Shown here one piece after another: positions 1 through 9,759 of a stretch of DNA of 64,000 nt. The notes beneath the pieces are model-generated. The model had not been told where the DNA came from. It ran no database searches and worked only from the letters and a program-made list of their open reading frames with translations. This stretch comes from Caulobacter segnis ATCC 21756 (GTDB taxonomy: Bacteria > Pseudomonadota > Alphaproteobacteria > Caulobacterales > Caulobacteraceae): assembly GCF_000092285.1 (NCBI RefSeq), contig NC_014100.1, forward strand, positions 1,178,001-1,242,000, given 5' to 3'. The stretch's first letter is position 1; each line of letters begins with the position of its first letter. Made by a program: the position numbers and the translations under genes.

Positions 1-923
1 GCCGCGTCGCGCGTCGCCGAGGTCTCGGCGCGGATGTCCATCGAGAACTCGACCGCGCCAGGAATGACGTTAAAGGCGCCGGGCAGGGCGGTGATCCGGC
101 CGACCGTGCCGACCAGGCCGTCGGTCCCGGCGCGGCAGATGCGCTCGAGGGCCAGCAAGCATTCGGCGGCGGCGGGGCCGGGGTCCTTGCGCAGGGCCAT
201 CGGCGTCGTGCCCGCGTGGCCGGCCGTCCCGACGATCTTGACCATGATGCGCTTCTGAGCGGCGATGGCGGTGACCACGCCCAGCGCCAGGCCTTCGGCC
301 TCCAGCACCGGGCCCTGTTCGATGTGCGCCTCGAGGAAGGCCAGGACCTCCTCGGGTTTCCTGGCCGCGCTTGCGATCCCGGCCGGATCGCCGCCGAACG
401 CCGCCAGGGCTTCGGCGACGGAGACGCCCTCGGCGTCGCGCATCTCCAGGGCGGAGGCGTCCAGCGTGCCGGCGATCGCGCGGCTGCAGCTCATCGAGGC
501 CGGGAAACGCGAGCCCTCCTCGTCGCCGAACGCGATGACCTCGACCGCGAACGGCAGGCGGCGGCCGGCGCGATGCAGCGCCTCGACCACGTCGATCCCC
601 AGCATGACGCCCAGCGGTCCGTCATAGCGCCCGCCGTTGCGGACGCTGTCGATATGCGAGCCGATAATCAGCGCCTTGGCGCCCGTCGCCTCGCCCTCGT
701 AGCGGCCGATCAGGTTGGCGGCGGCGTCGCGGCGCACGCTCATGCCGGCTTGCCGCATCCAGTCTTCGAGCGCGGACAGGGCGGCGGCGTGGGCGGGGGT
801 CAGGAACCGACGCGTTAGCTGTCCATCGACCTCGCTATAGGGCGGAACGCCCAGCAGGTCGCAGCGCGCCTTGGCCCTCGCGCCGATGTCGAAACCCTCG
901 GTCAAGTCCGCCTTGGCCTCCAT
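1..923 (-). CDS. M20-family amidohydrolase, allantoate amidohydrolase / N-carbamoyl-amino-acid hydrolase type (3' end outside window)
   Basis: About 307 residues are visible from an ATG at 923; the C-terminus lies beyond the window edge. The product should be a cytosolic dinuclear-metal hydrolase that removes a carbamoyl or ureido group, as in purine or pyrimidine catabolism. Visible metal-site motifs are GSHIDSV (about 88-94), the following GGRYDGPLGV and DEEGSRF (about 134-140). The HIEQGPVLE and AGHAGTTPM stretches of the dimerisation domain and an NVIPGAVEF-like motif near the visible end are typical of the AllC/HyuC group. AllC and carbamoylases cannot be separated from this sequence. 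Only a weak ribosome site precedes the ATG, and a TAG lies just upstream, so no longer start is likely. Confidence 0.85.
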   Translation of the reverse strand, partial: MEAKADLTEGFDIGARAKARCDLLGVPPYSEVDGQLTRRFLTPAHAAALSALEDWMRQAGMSVRRDAAANLIGRYEGEATGAKALIIGSHIDSVRNGGRYDGPLGVMLGIDVVEALHRAGRRLPFAVEVIAFGDEEGSRFPASMSCSRAIAGTLDASALEMRDAEGVSVAEALAAFGGDPAGIASAARKPEEVLAFLEAHIEQGPVLEAEGLALGVVTAIAAQKRIMVKIVGTAGHAGTTPMALRKDPGPAAAECLLALERICRAGTDGLVGTVGRITALPGAFNVIPGAVEFSMDIRAETSATRDA

Positions 924-1075
924 CCCTAAGCTCTAGCAGGCTGCGCCCACCGCTTCTTCGCGACAAGCGCTTCCGGCGCGACGATCTCGCCCAGGCGCCC
1001 GCGCGCGCGCCATGTCGAGCGAACGGCGCCTCTTCATAAGTCATAATTTGCTTACTTACGGAAGAGCGGCGGCGC

Positions 1076-2161
1076 TTAGGCCTCGCCGGCCGCCAGGGCC
1101 AGGCGGCGACGCGGGAAGGCTTCCGGCAGTTCGTCGCGCAGGAAGGCCATCATCTTCTCGCGCACTTCGCAACGCAGGTCGAAGGTGGTGGGCGCGTTGC
1201 GCGCGCTGACCAGGCAGCGCACCTCCATCACCTCGGCGGTCAGGTCGGTGACGGCCAGGTTGACCACCTTGCCGTCCCAGCGAGGCGAGGCCTTGGCGAT
1301 CTCTTCCAGCTTGGCGCGCAGGCGGTCGACGGGCGCGGCGGGGTCGACATAGAGCATGGCCGTGCCGATCAGGGCCGCGCTCTCGCGAGTCCAGTTCTGG
1401 AAAGGGTTCTGGATGAAATAGTTGAGCGGCAGCACCATGCGTCGCCAGTCCCACAGACGCACGACGACATAGGTGGCGTTGATCTCCTCGATGTTCCCCC
1501 ATTCCTTCTCGACGATGACGGCGTCGTCGATGCGGATCGGCTGGGTGACGGCGATCTGGATGCCGGCGATCAGATTGGTCAGCAGGGGCTGCAGGGCCAG
1601 GCCAACGATAATGCTGGCCGCGCCGCCGGCCGCCAGCAGGCTGACACCCCATTGCCGGACGCCCGGGATGGTCATCAACGCCAAGGCCAGGGTGACGATG
1701 CCGACGAGGATGGCGACCGCCCGCCGCAGAATCCGCACCTGCGTCACGTGCTTGCGGGCCAGGAGGTTGTCTTCGACGTCGACCTTGAAGCCGCGCAGAT
1801 AGAGGGCGGCGCCGATGTCCAGGGCGGTCAGGCACATCCAGCCCAGCAGCAGGATGAACAGCACCAGCAACAGGTGTCGCGCGGCGTCGGCTTGGCCGCC
1901 GGTGAGCGGCGCGGCCGAGACCGCGGGGCCCAGCGCCGCCACGATGATCGCCAGTCGGGTGGGCCGGCGGGTGCGGGCGATCAGGGCCTGCCAGAAGACC
2001 TCGCGTTTGGAGAGGGTTCGCCGGACCAGACCCACCGCAAGCGCGTGGAGCAGGAGGGCCAGCAGCAGGGCGACGGCGATCAGGGTCAGGCTGACGAGCC
2101 ACGGCGGGGCCCAGCCGGCCATCGCGGCCGACGCCGCGAGCCAGGAGAAGAGGTCTTGCAT
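1076..2161 (-). CDS. Small-conductance mechanosensitive channel, MscS family
   Basis: 361 residues. The N-terminal third carries several hydrophobic helices. The MscS pore and beta domain follow: an Ala/Gly-rich pore helix (LLAAGGAASIIVGLALQPLL) leads to the NLIAGIQIAVTQPIRIDD segment and then a VEKEWGNIEEINATYVVVR beta domain. The C-terminal alpha/beta domain ends near 361. The channel should sit in the inner membrane and release solutes on hypo-osmotic shock. A longer reading frame exists upstream, but its extra residues are low-complexity, and MQDLFSWLAAS is the natural start. It is separated by 41 bases from the gene upstream on the same strand. Confidence 0.9.
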   Translation of the reverse strand: MQDLFSWLAASAAMAGWAPPWLVSLTLIAVALLLALLLHALAVGLVRRTLSKREVFWQALIARTRRPTRLAIIVAALGPAVSAAPLTGGQADAARHLLLVLFILLLGWMCLTALDIGAALYLRGFKVDVEDNLLARKHVTQVRILRRAVAILVGIVTLALALMTIPGVRQWGVSLLAAGGAASIIVGLALQPLLTNLIAGIQIAVTQPIRIDDAVIVEKEWGNIEEINATYVVVRLWDWRRMVLPLNYFIQNPFQNWTRESAALIGTAMLYVDPAAPVDRLRAKLEEIAKASPRWDGKVVNLAVTDLTAEVMEVRCLVSARNAPTTFDLRCEVREKMMAFLRDELPEAFPRRRLALAAGEA

Positions 2162-2202
2162 GCCTGGGCGAACGCGTATCGCCCGGCATGGCTCCCCAAT
2201 AA

Positions 2203-2610
2203 CTAGCGGGCCAGCACCCAGCGCGCCGCCGCGAAGCCCGCGCTGGCCGAGACGGTGGTGATGAAGGTTCCCCAGGCCATGTCGATCAGGGTGATGGTCG
2301 TGGACCACGTCTTCATCGTCGCCTGGTTGGTCAGGTCATAGGTGGCGTAGGCCACGAGGCCGAAAACCGCCGCATGGACCAGCAGACGCCGCCAGCCGCC
2401 CTCGCGCAGAGCCGGCAGGACGGCCAGCACGACGATACCCGCCACATAGAGCAGATAGAAGGCGACCGCCGGCGGCAGGGACGGCTTCTCGGCCAGCAGC
2501 TCGCCGATACGCGGCTGGTAGACGCGCGGGCTCATCTGAGTCAGCCAGACGGCGTCCAGCGCCAGCATGGTGAGGGCCGTCCCGAGATAGGCGGCGGCGA
2601 TCTTGATCAT
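2203..2610 (-). CDS. DUF2177-family inner-membrane protein
   Basis: 135 residues with about four transmembrane helices. The DAVWLTQMSPRVYQPRIGELLA segment and the YDLTNQATMKTW segment match DUF2177, whose function is unknown. Its start codon overlaps the stop of the upstream methyltransferase by four bases (ATGA), so the two are translationally coupled. In this genomic setting such proteins are often found with cyclopropane-synthase-like methyltransferases, which suggests a role in membrane lipid modification; that is inference. Confidence 0.8.
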   Translation of the reverse strand: MIKIAAAYLGTALTMLALDAVWLTQMSPRVYQPRIGELLAEKPSLPPAVAFYLLYVAGIVVLAVLPALREGGWRRLLVHAAVFGLVAYATYDLTNQATMKTWSTTITLIDMAWGTFITTVSASAGFAAARWVLAR

Positions 2611-3650
2611 TGTCCGCTCTCCTGGGCGACGGGACGCATGCGGTAGTGGCTGACCCCCCATTCCTCGCCACAGCGGTGGCCGAAGAGGCCGGCCGTGGCC
2701 AGGAAGAACAGTCGCCAGCGGCGACGCCAGACGCTCGCGTAAGGGCCGTAGACCGAGGCGAGGATCGGATCGATCGTCGCGCGGCGGGCGTCGAAATTCT
2801 CCAGCCACTGCCGGGCGGTGCGGGCGTAGTGCTCGCCGTTCCAGCGCCAGTCGATCTCGACCTTGAACAGGTCGGGAAACTGTCGCGGCAGGTCGTGGCT
2901 GGGCATGACCCCGCCGCTGAAGAAGTACTGGGCGATCCAGTCCGCCGGATCGTCGACCTCGAAGCGGTAGGGCGTGTTCCTGTGCGTGAACACATGCAGG
3001 AACAGCAGGCCGTCGGGCTTCAGCCAGTCGCGCACCCGAGTCAGCAGGGCGCGCCAGTTGGACATGTGCTCGAACATCTCGACCGAGACCACGCGGTCGA
3101 AGCGCTGGTCGGTCTGGAAGTCGTTCATGTCGGCGGTGACGACGGTCAGGTTGCCGAGGCCCCGCGCCGCCGCCCGCGCCTCGATGAAGGCGCGTTGCGT
3201 CGCCGAGTTCGAGACCGAGGTGATCTGGGCGTTCGGATAGCGCGCGGCCATCCACAGCGACAGCGAGCCCCAGCCGCAGCCCAGCTCCAGGATGGCCTGG
3301 CCGTCGCGCAGGTCGGCGTGCTCGGCGGTTTCGCGCAAGGCGGCCGCTTCGCCCTCGGCCAGGGTGGTCGCGCCGGGCGGGTACAGGCCGCTGGAATATT
3401 TCAGGTTCGGGCCCAGCACCGCTTCGAAGAACGGCGCGGGCAGTTCGTAGTGCTGGGCGTTGGCGGCGTCGGTGTGGGTCGCGATCGGCCGCGCCTCCAT
3501 CTCGCGCGCGAAGGCGGCCGAGGCGTTCGAAGGAGCCTTGCCCAGCCGGCGGCGGGCGTCGCCCACCAGGAAGTCGATCGCCGCGCGCGAGACCGCGTCC
3601 GGCATGGGCGCGTCCTCGAACGCGTGGATCGCCGCCTTCACCAAGCTCAT
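2607..3650 (-). CDS. Cyclopropane-fatty-acyl-phospholipid synthase-like SAM methyltransferase
   Basis: 347 residues from the ATG at 3650, which has a good GAGGGAG ribosome site inside a slightly longer TTG-started frame. Motif I of the SAM fold reads ILELGCGWGSLSLWMA (about 120-135). The QHYELPAPFFEAVLGPNLKYSSG region and the SVEMFEHMSNW and FFSGGVMPSHDL motifs are typical of CFA synthase homologues. Compared with E. coli Cfa the N-terminal lipid-binding part is reduced, so the lipid substrate and the product (cyclopropane or other methylated acyl chain) are uncertain. It forms a two-gene unit with the DUF2177 gene downstream. Confidence 0.85.
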   Translation of the reverse strand: MSLVKAAIHAFEDAPMPDAVSRAAIDFLVGDARRRLGKAPSNASAAFAREMEARPIATHTDAANAQHYELPAPFFEAVLGPNLKYSSGLYPPGATTLAEGEAAALRETAEHADLRDGQAILELGCGWGSLSLWMAARYPNAQITSVSNSATQRAFIEARAAARGLGNLTVVTADMNDFQTDQRFDRVVSVEMFEHMSNWRALLTRVRDWLKPDGLLFLHVFTHRNTPYRFEVDDPADWIAQYFFSGGVMPSHDLPRQFPDLFKVEIDWRWNGEHYARTARQWLENFDARRATIDPILASVYGPYASVWRRRWRLFFLATAGLFGHRCGEEWGVSHYRMRPVAQESGQ

Positions 3651-3735
3651 GGACCCGTTCTCCCTCGCTAGCCTCAACAGCTACGAAGCAAGAACGCCGG
3701 TGGATGGGTCCGGGTGGCGATCCTTTGCGCGCGTC

Positions 3736-5163
3736 TTACGCCCCGCGCCAGGCGTCGAGATCCTTTAGCGCGCGCAGGCTCATCAACCGCTTCTTGGCGC
3801 GGCCGCGTTCCTTCAGCGGGATCTTCTTGCCGTCCTCGTCGACCTTCGGCGTTTCGAGCGGCGGCAGCAGGCCGTAGTTGATGTTCATCGGCTGGAAGCT
3901 GCCGGGGCCGACGCCCGCGTCCAGATGGCCGCCGGTGATGTGTTCGACCAGAGCGCCCAGGGCGGTGGTCGGCGGCGGCGCGTCGATGGGCGCGCCCTTG
4001 CGGTCGGCGGCGGCGAAGCGGCCGGTGAGCAGGCCCATGGCCGCGCTCTCGACATAGCCCTCGACGCCGGTGACTTGGCCGGCGAAGCGCAGGCGCGGCT
4101 GGGCCTTCATCCGCAGCGACTTGTCCAGCAGCTTGGGCGAATTGATGAAGGTGTTGCGGTGCAGGCCGCCCAGGCGCGCGAACTGGGCGTTCTCCAGGCC
4201 CGGGATCATGCGGAAGGTCTCGGCCTGGACGCCGTGCTTCAGCTTGGTCTGGAAGCCGACCATGTTCCACAGCGTGCCCAGGGCGTTGTCCTGGCGCAGC
4301 TGGACGATGGCGTAGGCCTTGACCAGCGGGTCGCGCGGGTTGGTCAAGCCGACGGGCTTCATGGGGCCGTGGCGCAGGGTCTCGCGACCCCGTTCGGCCA
4401 TCACCTCGATCGGCAGGCAGCCGTCGAAATAGGGGACGTTCTCCCACTCCTTGAACTCGGATTTGGGGCCGGCCAGCAGGGCGTCGATGAAGGCCTCGTA
4501 CTGGTCCTTGGTCATCGGGCAGTTGATGTAGGCGGCCGCGTCGCCGCCGGGGCCTTCCTTGTCGTAGCGCGACTGGCGCCAGGCGACGTCCATGTTGATC
4601 GAGTCGAAGTGGATGATCGGCGCGATGGCGTCGAAGAAGGACAGCTGGCCTTCGCCCGTCAGATCCAGGATCGCCTGAGCCAGGGCGGGCGAGGTGAGCG
4701 GGCCGGTGGCGACGACCACATTGTCCCACTCGGCCGGCGGCAGGCCGGCGATCTCCTCGCGGACGATCGTGACCAGCGGGTGCTGGGAAAGACGCCGGGT
4801 GACCTCGGCCGAGAATCCGTCGCGATCGACGGCCAGGGCGCCGCCGGCCGGCACCTGGTGCTGGTCGGCGCAGGCCATGATCAGGCTGTCCAGCTTGCGC
4901 ATCTCGGCGTGCAGCAGGCCCACGGCGTTGAACTGCCAGTCGTCCGAGCGGAAAGAGTTGGAACACACCATCTCGGCCAGGCCGTCGGTCTGGTGGGCGT
5001 CGGTGACGACTTTGCCAGTGGCGTCGTCCTTGCGCATCTCGTGCAGGATCACCGGCACGCCGCTCTGGGCGATTTGCCAGGCGGCCTCGGAGCCGGCCAG
5101 GCCCCCGCCGACGACGTGCACAGGCTCAAAGGGGACGGGCTGGGAGGTCGAATTCGTGGTCAT
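3736..5163 (-). CDS. trmFO: Methylenetetrahydrofolate--tRNA-(uracil-5-)-methyltransferase TrmFO
   Basis: 475 residues. TrmFO makes the 5-methyluridine at position 54 of tRNA, using methylenetetrahydrofolate and FAD rather than SAM. The N-terminal FAD site is [15 protein letters not shown] (GGGLAG at 19-24), followed by [10 protein letters not shown], the [12 protein letters not shown] segment, [13 protein letters not shown], and the [11 protein letters not shown] end motif, all characteristic of the former Gid family. Length is normal for the family. The gene is monocistronic, facing away from the membrane-protein genes to the right. Confidence 0.95.
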   Translation of the reverse strand: MTTNSTSQPVPFEPVHVVGGGLAGSEAAWQIAQSGVPVILHEMRKDDATGKVVTDAHQTDGLAEMVCSNSFRSDDWQFNAVGLLHAEMRKLDSLIMACADQHQVPAGGALAVDRDGFSAEVTRRLSQHPLVTIVREEIAGLPPAEWDNVVVATGPLTSPALAQAILDLTGEGQLSFFDAIAPIIHFDSINMDVAWRQSRYDKEGPGGDAAAYINCPMTKDQYEAFIDALLAGPKSEFKEWENVPYFDGCLPIEVMAERGRETLRHGPMKPVGLTNPRDPLVKAYAIVQLRQDNALGTLWNMVGFQTKLKHGVQAETFRMIPGLENAQFARLGGLHRNTFINSPKLLDKSLRMKAQPRLRFAGQVTGVEGYVESAAMGLLTGRFAAADRKGAPIDAPPPTTALGALVEHITGGHLDAGVGPGSFQPMNINYGLLPPLETPKVDEDGKKIPLKERGRAKKRLMSLRALKDLDAWRGA

Positions 5164-5261
5164 GGCGCGCCCTATACCCCTGGCTGTCGCTTGGCGAAAC
5201 CTCGTGTAGGCTGATGGTTCGTGGCGCGTGGTTCGCGCGTGGGCCAGCCCGGGGAGGGGAC

Positions 5262-6200
5262 ATGGCGAGATTTGCGGTGGGCGAGGCGGCGACGTCGGGC
5301 TTTGGCGTGGTCGTGCGGCATCCCCTGGCCGTGGGCGGGTGGGCCCTGGCCTTGGTGGTCGGCCTGATCATCCCGGCCGTGGTGGGTCTTTTCTGGCTGG
5401 GGCCGGACTTCGCGCGCCTGATCCAGCTGGCCATGACCCAGAAGGGCGGCGCACCAGATCCGGAAATGATGAACGAGTTCGTGCGGGCGCAATCGGGGAT
5501 GACCGCCCTGAACCTGCTTTACTGGCTGTGGTCCTCGTTCGTCCGCGCCGTCCTCTGCGGGGCGGTTTTCCGCGCCGTGCTCATGCCGGAGGCGTCCGCC
5601 TGGGCCTTCCTGCGGATCAGCGGGCGCGAGCTGTGGCTCACCTTGCTGTTCGTCGTCGAACAGGTTCTGGCGATGATCGTGGTCTTCATCGTCGCCCTGC
5701 TGATCGTCATCCTGACGGCGGTGGTGGCGGTCAGCGGCGGGGATCAGGGAAAGATGACGGCGATCATCGTGGCCTGTTCGGCCACGGCGGTGGCGGCCGG
5801 CGTCATGATCTGGGTCGCGCTGCGGCTCTCCCTCGCCGCCCCGATGACCTTCGCCGACGCCCAGTTCCGGCTGTTCGAGTCCTGGACGCTGACGCGCGGC
5901 CAGGGCTGGCGGCTGCTGGGCATGACGGTGCTGATCGTCATCTTCATCCTGCTGATGGAGATGCTGGTGGGCGCGGCGGCCTTCGGGGCCATCGTGGCGG
6001 CGGGCGGCTCGTTGGAGGTGATCCGGGGGCCGGGCGCGCTGGAGGCCTTCCTGTCCAGACCCCCGATCGCGTTGATCACCGACTTGTGGCCCTGGCTTCT
6101 GGGCTTCAGCGCTCTGGCCGCCGTGTTCAGCGCGGTGCTGCAGACGGTGTTCTGGGCGCCATGGGCCACGGCGCACAAGGCCTTGACCGAAGAGGCCTAG
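5262..6200 (+). CDS. Multi-pass membrane protein, first of four local paralogues, function unknown
   Basis: 312 residues, roughly six hydrophobic helices, very likely inner membrane. I do not recognise a function. The start at 5262 ([10 protein letters not shown]) follows a strong GGGGAGGGGA ribosome site; a longer frame upstream looks non-coding. Two blocks recur in its three neighbours: an R-x-V-L-x-P...A-x-L-R loop (here [20 protein letters not shown]) and a W-V-A-x-R-L-S...P...LTRG loop (here [12 protein letters not shown], then WTLTRGQGW). The arrangement recalls the membrane domain of some glycerophosphodiester phosphodiesterases, but no catalytic motif is visible. Confidence 0.75.
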   Translation: MARFAVGEAATSGFGVVVRHPLAVGGWALALVVGLIIPAVVGLFWLGPDFARLIQLAMTQKGGAPDPEMMNEFVRAQSGMTALNLLYWLWSSFVRAVLCGAVFRAVLMPEASAWAFLRISGRELWLTLLFVVEQVLAMIVVFIVALLIVILTAVVAVSGGDQGKMTAIIVACSATAVAAGVMIWVALRLSLAAPMTFADAQFRLFESWTLTRGQGWRLLGMTVLIVIFILLMEMLVGAAAFGAIVAAGGSLEVIRGPGALEAFLSRPPIALITDLWPWLLGFSALAAVFSAVLQTVFWAPWATAHKALTEEA

Positions 6201-6290
6201 CAACGCATCGCCACGGACACGCCAAGCCCTTACATTGTCGGGGACCGCGTTGACTCGCCGGCGGGCGGCGCGGAAGGGAAACTTGATCTG

Positions 6291-7046
6291 ATGACGGACG
6301 GATCGGCGAGCGTCGGAGGCTTGCTGAAGGCGGGATTTTCCAGGATGGGCGCCGCTCAGGCCTCGTGCTGGGGGGCTCTGGTCGTGGCGATCGCCCTGAC
6401 GGTTTCCACGAACATCCTGCCGCCGGGGCTTCGCCTGCCGGCCGTCCTGCTGGCCGCGGTGATCGCCCAAGGCGCGCTGTTCCGCCACGCGTTCGGCCGC
6501 GCCTCGGGCCTGAAGGGCTTGCGGTGGGGGCGCGACGAGTGGCGGCTGCTGGGCGCCCATCTGATGGTGCTGGGCCTGTTCCTGCTGATCGGCTCGATCT
6601 TGCTGATCGTGATCGGCGCGATCGCCTTGGGCGTCGCCCGGGTCAGCGCGCCTCAGCTGGACGCCAGCTCCGCCCAAGCGTGGCGAGACGCGCTGGCCAA
6701 CGCCGGTCCGGCCGGCCTCGTCGCCGGCTTGGCGCCGCTGGCGGCGTTGGCGATCCTGATCTGGCTGGGCTTGCGTCTGTCGTTCATGGCGCCGGCCACG
6801 GTCGCCGAGTCGGGCGTCCGCGTGCTCAGCGCCTTCCCGCTGACCAGGGGCAAGGTCCCAGCCTTGCTGGTTCCGGGGATCTTGGGGCTGCCGATGGCGG
6901 CGAGCCTGATCCATGGCTTCGCGCCGCCACAGGGGGTCGTCTTCACGGCGGGCTCCGCTACGATCGCCTATCTGTTGCTGGCGCCGGCCTGGTCCGGCGC
7001 GCTGGCCCATCTCTACCGCCAAAGCGCGGTCACGCAGGACGCCTAG
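6291..7046 (+). CDS. Multi-pass membrane protein, second paralogue, function unknown
   Basis: 251 residues, the shortest of the four paralogues. Hydrophobic helices alternate with the two shared loops: RHAFGRASGLKGLRWGRDEW and WLGLRLSFMAPATV followed by FPLTRGK. Its stop codon (ending at 7046) directly abuts the ATG of the next paralogue, so the pair is certainly co-transcribed. It lies 90 bases after the first paralogue. The start MTDGSASVGGLLKAG aligns with the N-terminal amphipathic region of the others. Confidence 0.72.
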   Translation: MTDGSASVGGLLKAGFSRMGAAQASCWGALVVAIALTVSTNILPPGLRLPAVLLAAVIAQGALFRHAFGRASGLKGLRWGRDEWRLLGAHLMVLGLFLLIGSILLIVIGAIALGVARVSAPQLDASSAQAWRDALANAGPAGLVAGLAPLAALAILIWLGLRLSFMAPATVAESGVRVLSAFPLTRGKVPALLVPGILGLPMAASLIHGFAPPQGVVFTAGSATIAYLLLAPAWSGALAHLYRQSAVTQDA

Positions 7047-7931
7047 ATGTCTGTTCGCCCTACCGACGCGGCTCTCGAAGGCCTTCGCACCATGCGGCGC
7101 AAGCCGCTGACGGTGTTGGCCTGGGCGGCGTTCTCGCTGGTCATGCTGCCGATCCTGGGCCTGATCGCCAAGATCGTGCTGGGCGAGGAGGGACGCACCG
7201 CCCTGGCCGGCCGGGTCGGCTCGGCCGATCCGCGCGAGCTGCTCGACCTGGTCACCCATCTGGGCGGCGCCATGGTGTTGCTGGTCGCCCTGGCTCTGGT
7301 GCTGGGCGCGGTGCTGCAGGCGGCGATCATCCGCTCGGTGCTCGAACCGAGCAACGACCGCCTGGCCTATCTGCGCCTGGGCCGCGAAGAGGTTCAGCTG
7401 CTGATCGTGTCGCTGATCACCTGGGCGGCCGCCCTGGGCGTCACGGTCATCCCGTCGGGCGCGGTGGTGTTGGGCGCGGCGCTGCTGTCGGGCGCGGCGG
7501 CCGGCTGGTTCGCGACCTTGGGGGCGCTGGCGGTCATCGGCCTGTCGATGTGGGTCGCCGTGCGCCTGTCCCTGCTGGGCCCGCACGCCTTCTCGCACCA
7601 CCACATCGACGTCCGCGCCGCCTGGATCCAGACCCACGGGCAGTTCCTCCGCCTGCTGGCGATGTTCGGCATGACGATCGTGCTGGGCGCGATCGTCTCG
7701 ATCATCGGCGCCACGATCTCGGGCGTGCTCGGAAACCTGATGAGCGGCGGCATCGATCCCGCCGACGGCGGCGTCGTCGCCAGCCATCCGGGGCTGATAC
7801 TGACCCTGCTGGCCAACATGCTGCTGGCCCCGATTTTCCTGACGTTGCAGACGGTGATCCTGGTCTCGGCGCCCGCCAAGGCCTTCGCCCACCTGAACCA
7901 GGACGAGATCGAGGCGGGCCTGCACGACTAG
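7047..7931 (+). CDS. Multi-pass membrane protein, third paralogue, function unknown
   Basis: 294 residues with about six membrane segments. Family signature loops are RSVLEPSNDRLAYLRLGREE and WVAVRLSLLGPHAF. It starts with the base after the previous stop codon. The N-terminus (DAALEGLRTMRRKPLTVLAW) matches the amphipathic entry of the fourth paralogue (DAAFSGFRLVRENLKAIAIW), which shows they are duplicates rather than merely similar in composition. No enzyme motif is visible; a structural or transport-associated role is possible but unproven. Confidence 0.72.
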   Translation: MSVRPTDAALEGLRTMRRKPLTVLAWAAFSLVMLPILGLIAKIVLGEEGRTALAGRVGSADPRELLDLVTHLGGAMVLLVALALVLGAVLQAAIIRSVLEPSNDRLAYLRLGREEVQLLIVSLITWAAALGVTVIPSGAVVLGAALLSGAAAGWFATLGALAVIGLSMWVAVRLSLLGPHAFSHHHIDVRAAWIQTHGQFLRLLAMFGMTIVLGAIVSIIGATISGVLGNLMSGGIDPADGGVVASHPGLILTLLANMLLAPIFLTLQTVILVSAPAKAFAHLNQDEIEAGLHD

Positions 7932-7950
7932 CCCCAGGGGCCGGCCCCAA

Positions 7951-8565
7951 TCAGGCCGAGGCGCTGGGCCGCGCCGCCATGCGTTCGCGCCAGGCCAACA
8001 CGTTTCGCGCCTCGCCGGGCGTGGACAGGCCGATGAAGTCGGCGAAGTCGAGCGTGGTCTGGCCCACGATGTCGGCCATCGTATAGGCCTCGCCGGCCAG
8101 GTGCGGGCGCCCGTCCGACAGCTCGCGGTCGAGCCACAACAGGGTCTTGTCGACGGCCTCGCGGTTCGACTCGCCAAACTCGCGGTGCTGCTTCAAGAGA
8201 TGCGCCGTGAACGGATGAGCATGGCGCCAGAACATGCCGATCGGGACCATCAGGCGCAGCTCGATCCGGCGCGTCCACATCTCGACCTGCGCCTGCTCCA
8301 ACGGCGAGACGCCGAACAGCGGCGGCGTCGGATGAAGCGCCTCGAAGTAACGGCAGATGGCGACGGTCTCGCTGATCGTGGTCCCGTCGTCGAGCTCCAG
8401 CACCGGCACCTGGCCCAGGCTGTTGCGGGCCAGATGCTCGGGCTGGCGATGCCCGCCCTGGCGCAGGCCGATATGGACCTCGGGAACCTTGAGCCCCTTC
8501 TCGGCCAGGAAGATCCGCACCCGTCGCGGATTGGGCGCGGGCATGGCCTCGCCATAGAGCTTCAT
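7951..8565 (-). CDS. Glutathione S-transferase family protein
   Basis: 204 residues from the ATG at 8565, preceded by a GAGGGAGG ribosome site. The thioredoxin-fold N-domain includes the cis-proline motif GQVPVLELDDGTTISET (about 53-69), which contacts glutathione, then an all-helical C-domain with the TMADIVGQTTLDFADF N-capping region. It should be a cytosolic transferase or thiol-modifying enzyme of unknown substrate. It lies on the opposite strand between the third and fourth membrane-protein paralogues, so it interrupts that series. Confidence 0.85.
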   Translation of the reverse strand: MKLYGEAMPAPNPRRVRIFLAEKGLKVPEVHIGLRQGGHRQPEHLARNSLGQVPVLELDDGTTISETVAICRYFEALHPTPPLFGVSPLEQAQVEMWTRRIELRLMVPIGMFWRHAHPFTAHLLKQHREFGESNREAVDKTLLWLDRELSDGRPHLAGEAYTMADIVGQTTLDFADFIGLSTPGEARNVLAWRERMAARPSASA

Positions 8566-8713
8566 CACGGCCTCCCTCAATCTTGTTTTCAAACGAATGT
8601 TAGAGGCGGGCGCGGTGTGATCGCAAGGTCGCGCGAAAAAGCCCTTCTCGGCCCTGTCGAAGCGGCGCGAACCTTGTTAGGGCTAGGGCCAGTCCGCAAA
8701 GCAAGAGTACGAC

Positions 8714-9622
8714 ATGTCCAGGTTCTCGGCCTCTGACGCCGCCTTCTCCGGTTTTCGACTGGTGCGGGAGAACTTGAAGGCCATCGCCATCTGGGCGGCG
8801 GTCATGACCGTGCTGTCGATCATTTCCAACGTGCTGGCGATCCAGTTCTTCGGGCCCAAGCTCGAGGCCCTGATGTCCTACGTTTCCGACAACGCCAATC
8901 CTGATCCGGAGGAGTTCTTCCGGCGGGCCGCGGACCTGACGCCGCTGATGCTGTGGTCGCTGCCGTACAGCCTGGTCGTCAACGGCGTGATCTTCGCGGC
9001 GCTCAATCGCCTGGTGCTGCGGCCCCAGGACAGCCGTTTCGCCTATCTGCGCCTCGGCAAGCAGGAGCTGCGCCAGGCGGCGGTCTGGGTTCTGACCAGC
9101 CTGATCCTGATGGGCGTGCTGTTCGTCGGCTCGCTGGTCTCGGGCTTCCTGGCCGCGCTGGGCGGTCCGACAGGCGCGTTCCTGGGGCTGTTGGGGATGG
9201 CCGGCTCGGCCTGCGCGGTCGTCTATCTGGCGGTCCGGCTGTCGTTCGCCCCGGCGGTCACGTTCGAGACCGACAAGGTCACGATCTTCAAATCGCTGCC
9301 CGAGACCAAGGGCATCTTCTGGTCGCTGCTCGGCGCCTATCTGCTGGCGGTGGTGATGAGCATCATCGTCGTTCTGCTGATCTGGACGATCGTTTCGGCC
9401 GTCGGGCTCATCGCCTCGGGCGACCTGTCGGCGACGGGCAAGATGCTGCGGGCCGACACCAGTTCGCTGCAGGCCTATTTCACCCCGGCCGGCATCGTCC
9501 AGGCGCTGTTCTCGGGCCTCATCTCGATCCTGACGACGCTGATTGTCTTCGGCCCCGCGCCGACCATCTATCGCGAGCTGAAGGGCGGCGCGCCCAGCGC
9601 GACGCCCGGCGGCGGCTGGTAG
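8714..9622 (+). CDS. Multi-pass membrane protein, fourth paralogue, function unknown
   Basis: 302 residues; the shared loops read NRLVLRPQDSRFAYLRLGKQE and YLAVRLSFAPAVTFE followed by LPETKG. Several long helices flank them. The C-terminal tail is short and glycine-rich. It is separated from the other three by the divergent glutathione transferase gene and has its own leader of about 150 bases. The gene ends at a perfect inverted repeat that it shares, tail to tail, with uvrA. Confidence 0.72.
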   Translation: MSRFSASDAAFSGFRLVRENLKAIAIWAAVMTVLSIISNVLAIQFFGPKLEALMSYVSDNANPDPEEFFRRAADLTPLMLWSLPYSLVVNGVIFAALNRLVLRPQDSRFAYLRLGKQELRQAAVWVLTSLILMGVLFVGSLVSGFLAALGGPTGAFLGLLGMAGSACAVVYLAVRLSFAPAVTFETDKVTIFKSLPETKGIFWSLLGAYLLAVVMSIIVVLLIWTIVSAVGLIASGDLSATGKMLRADTSSLQAYFTPAGIVQALFSGLISILTTLIVFGPAPTIYRELKGGAPSATPGGGW

Positions 9623-9759
9623 GGGCGCGGCGGACAAACCCACGCCTTCCTCGCCCTCGTGGCGAGGACCCATGGCCGGGCAAGGTTCCGTGCATGAGAA
9701 AGGGCGCTGCCAGTTTTTGGCGCGCGCCCCCCGCTTCTCGGCACGAGCTGAACCCTGGA

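Noticed and set aside
216..818. Long plus-strand frame opposite the amidohydrolase gene
   Set aside because: It is a GC-rich shadow of the conserved minus-strand M20 hydrolase; its product is low-complexity.
5172..8177. 1001-codon minus-strand frame over the membrane-protein genes
   Set aside because: Arg/Gln/Asp/His-rich composition typical of antisense shadow of GC-rich membrane genes; the plus strand carries clear paralogous proteins.
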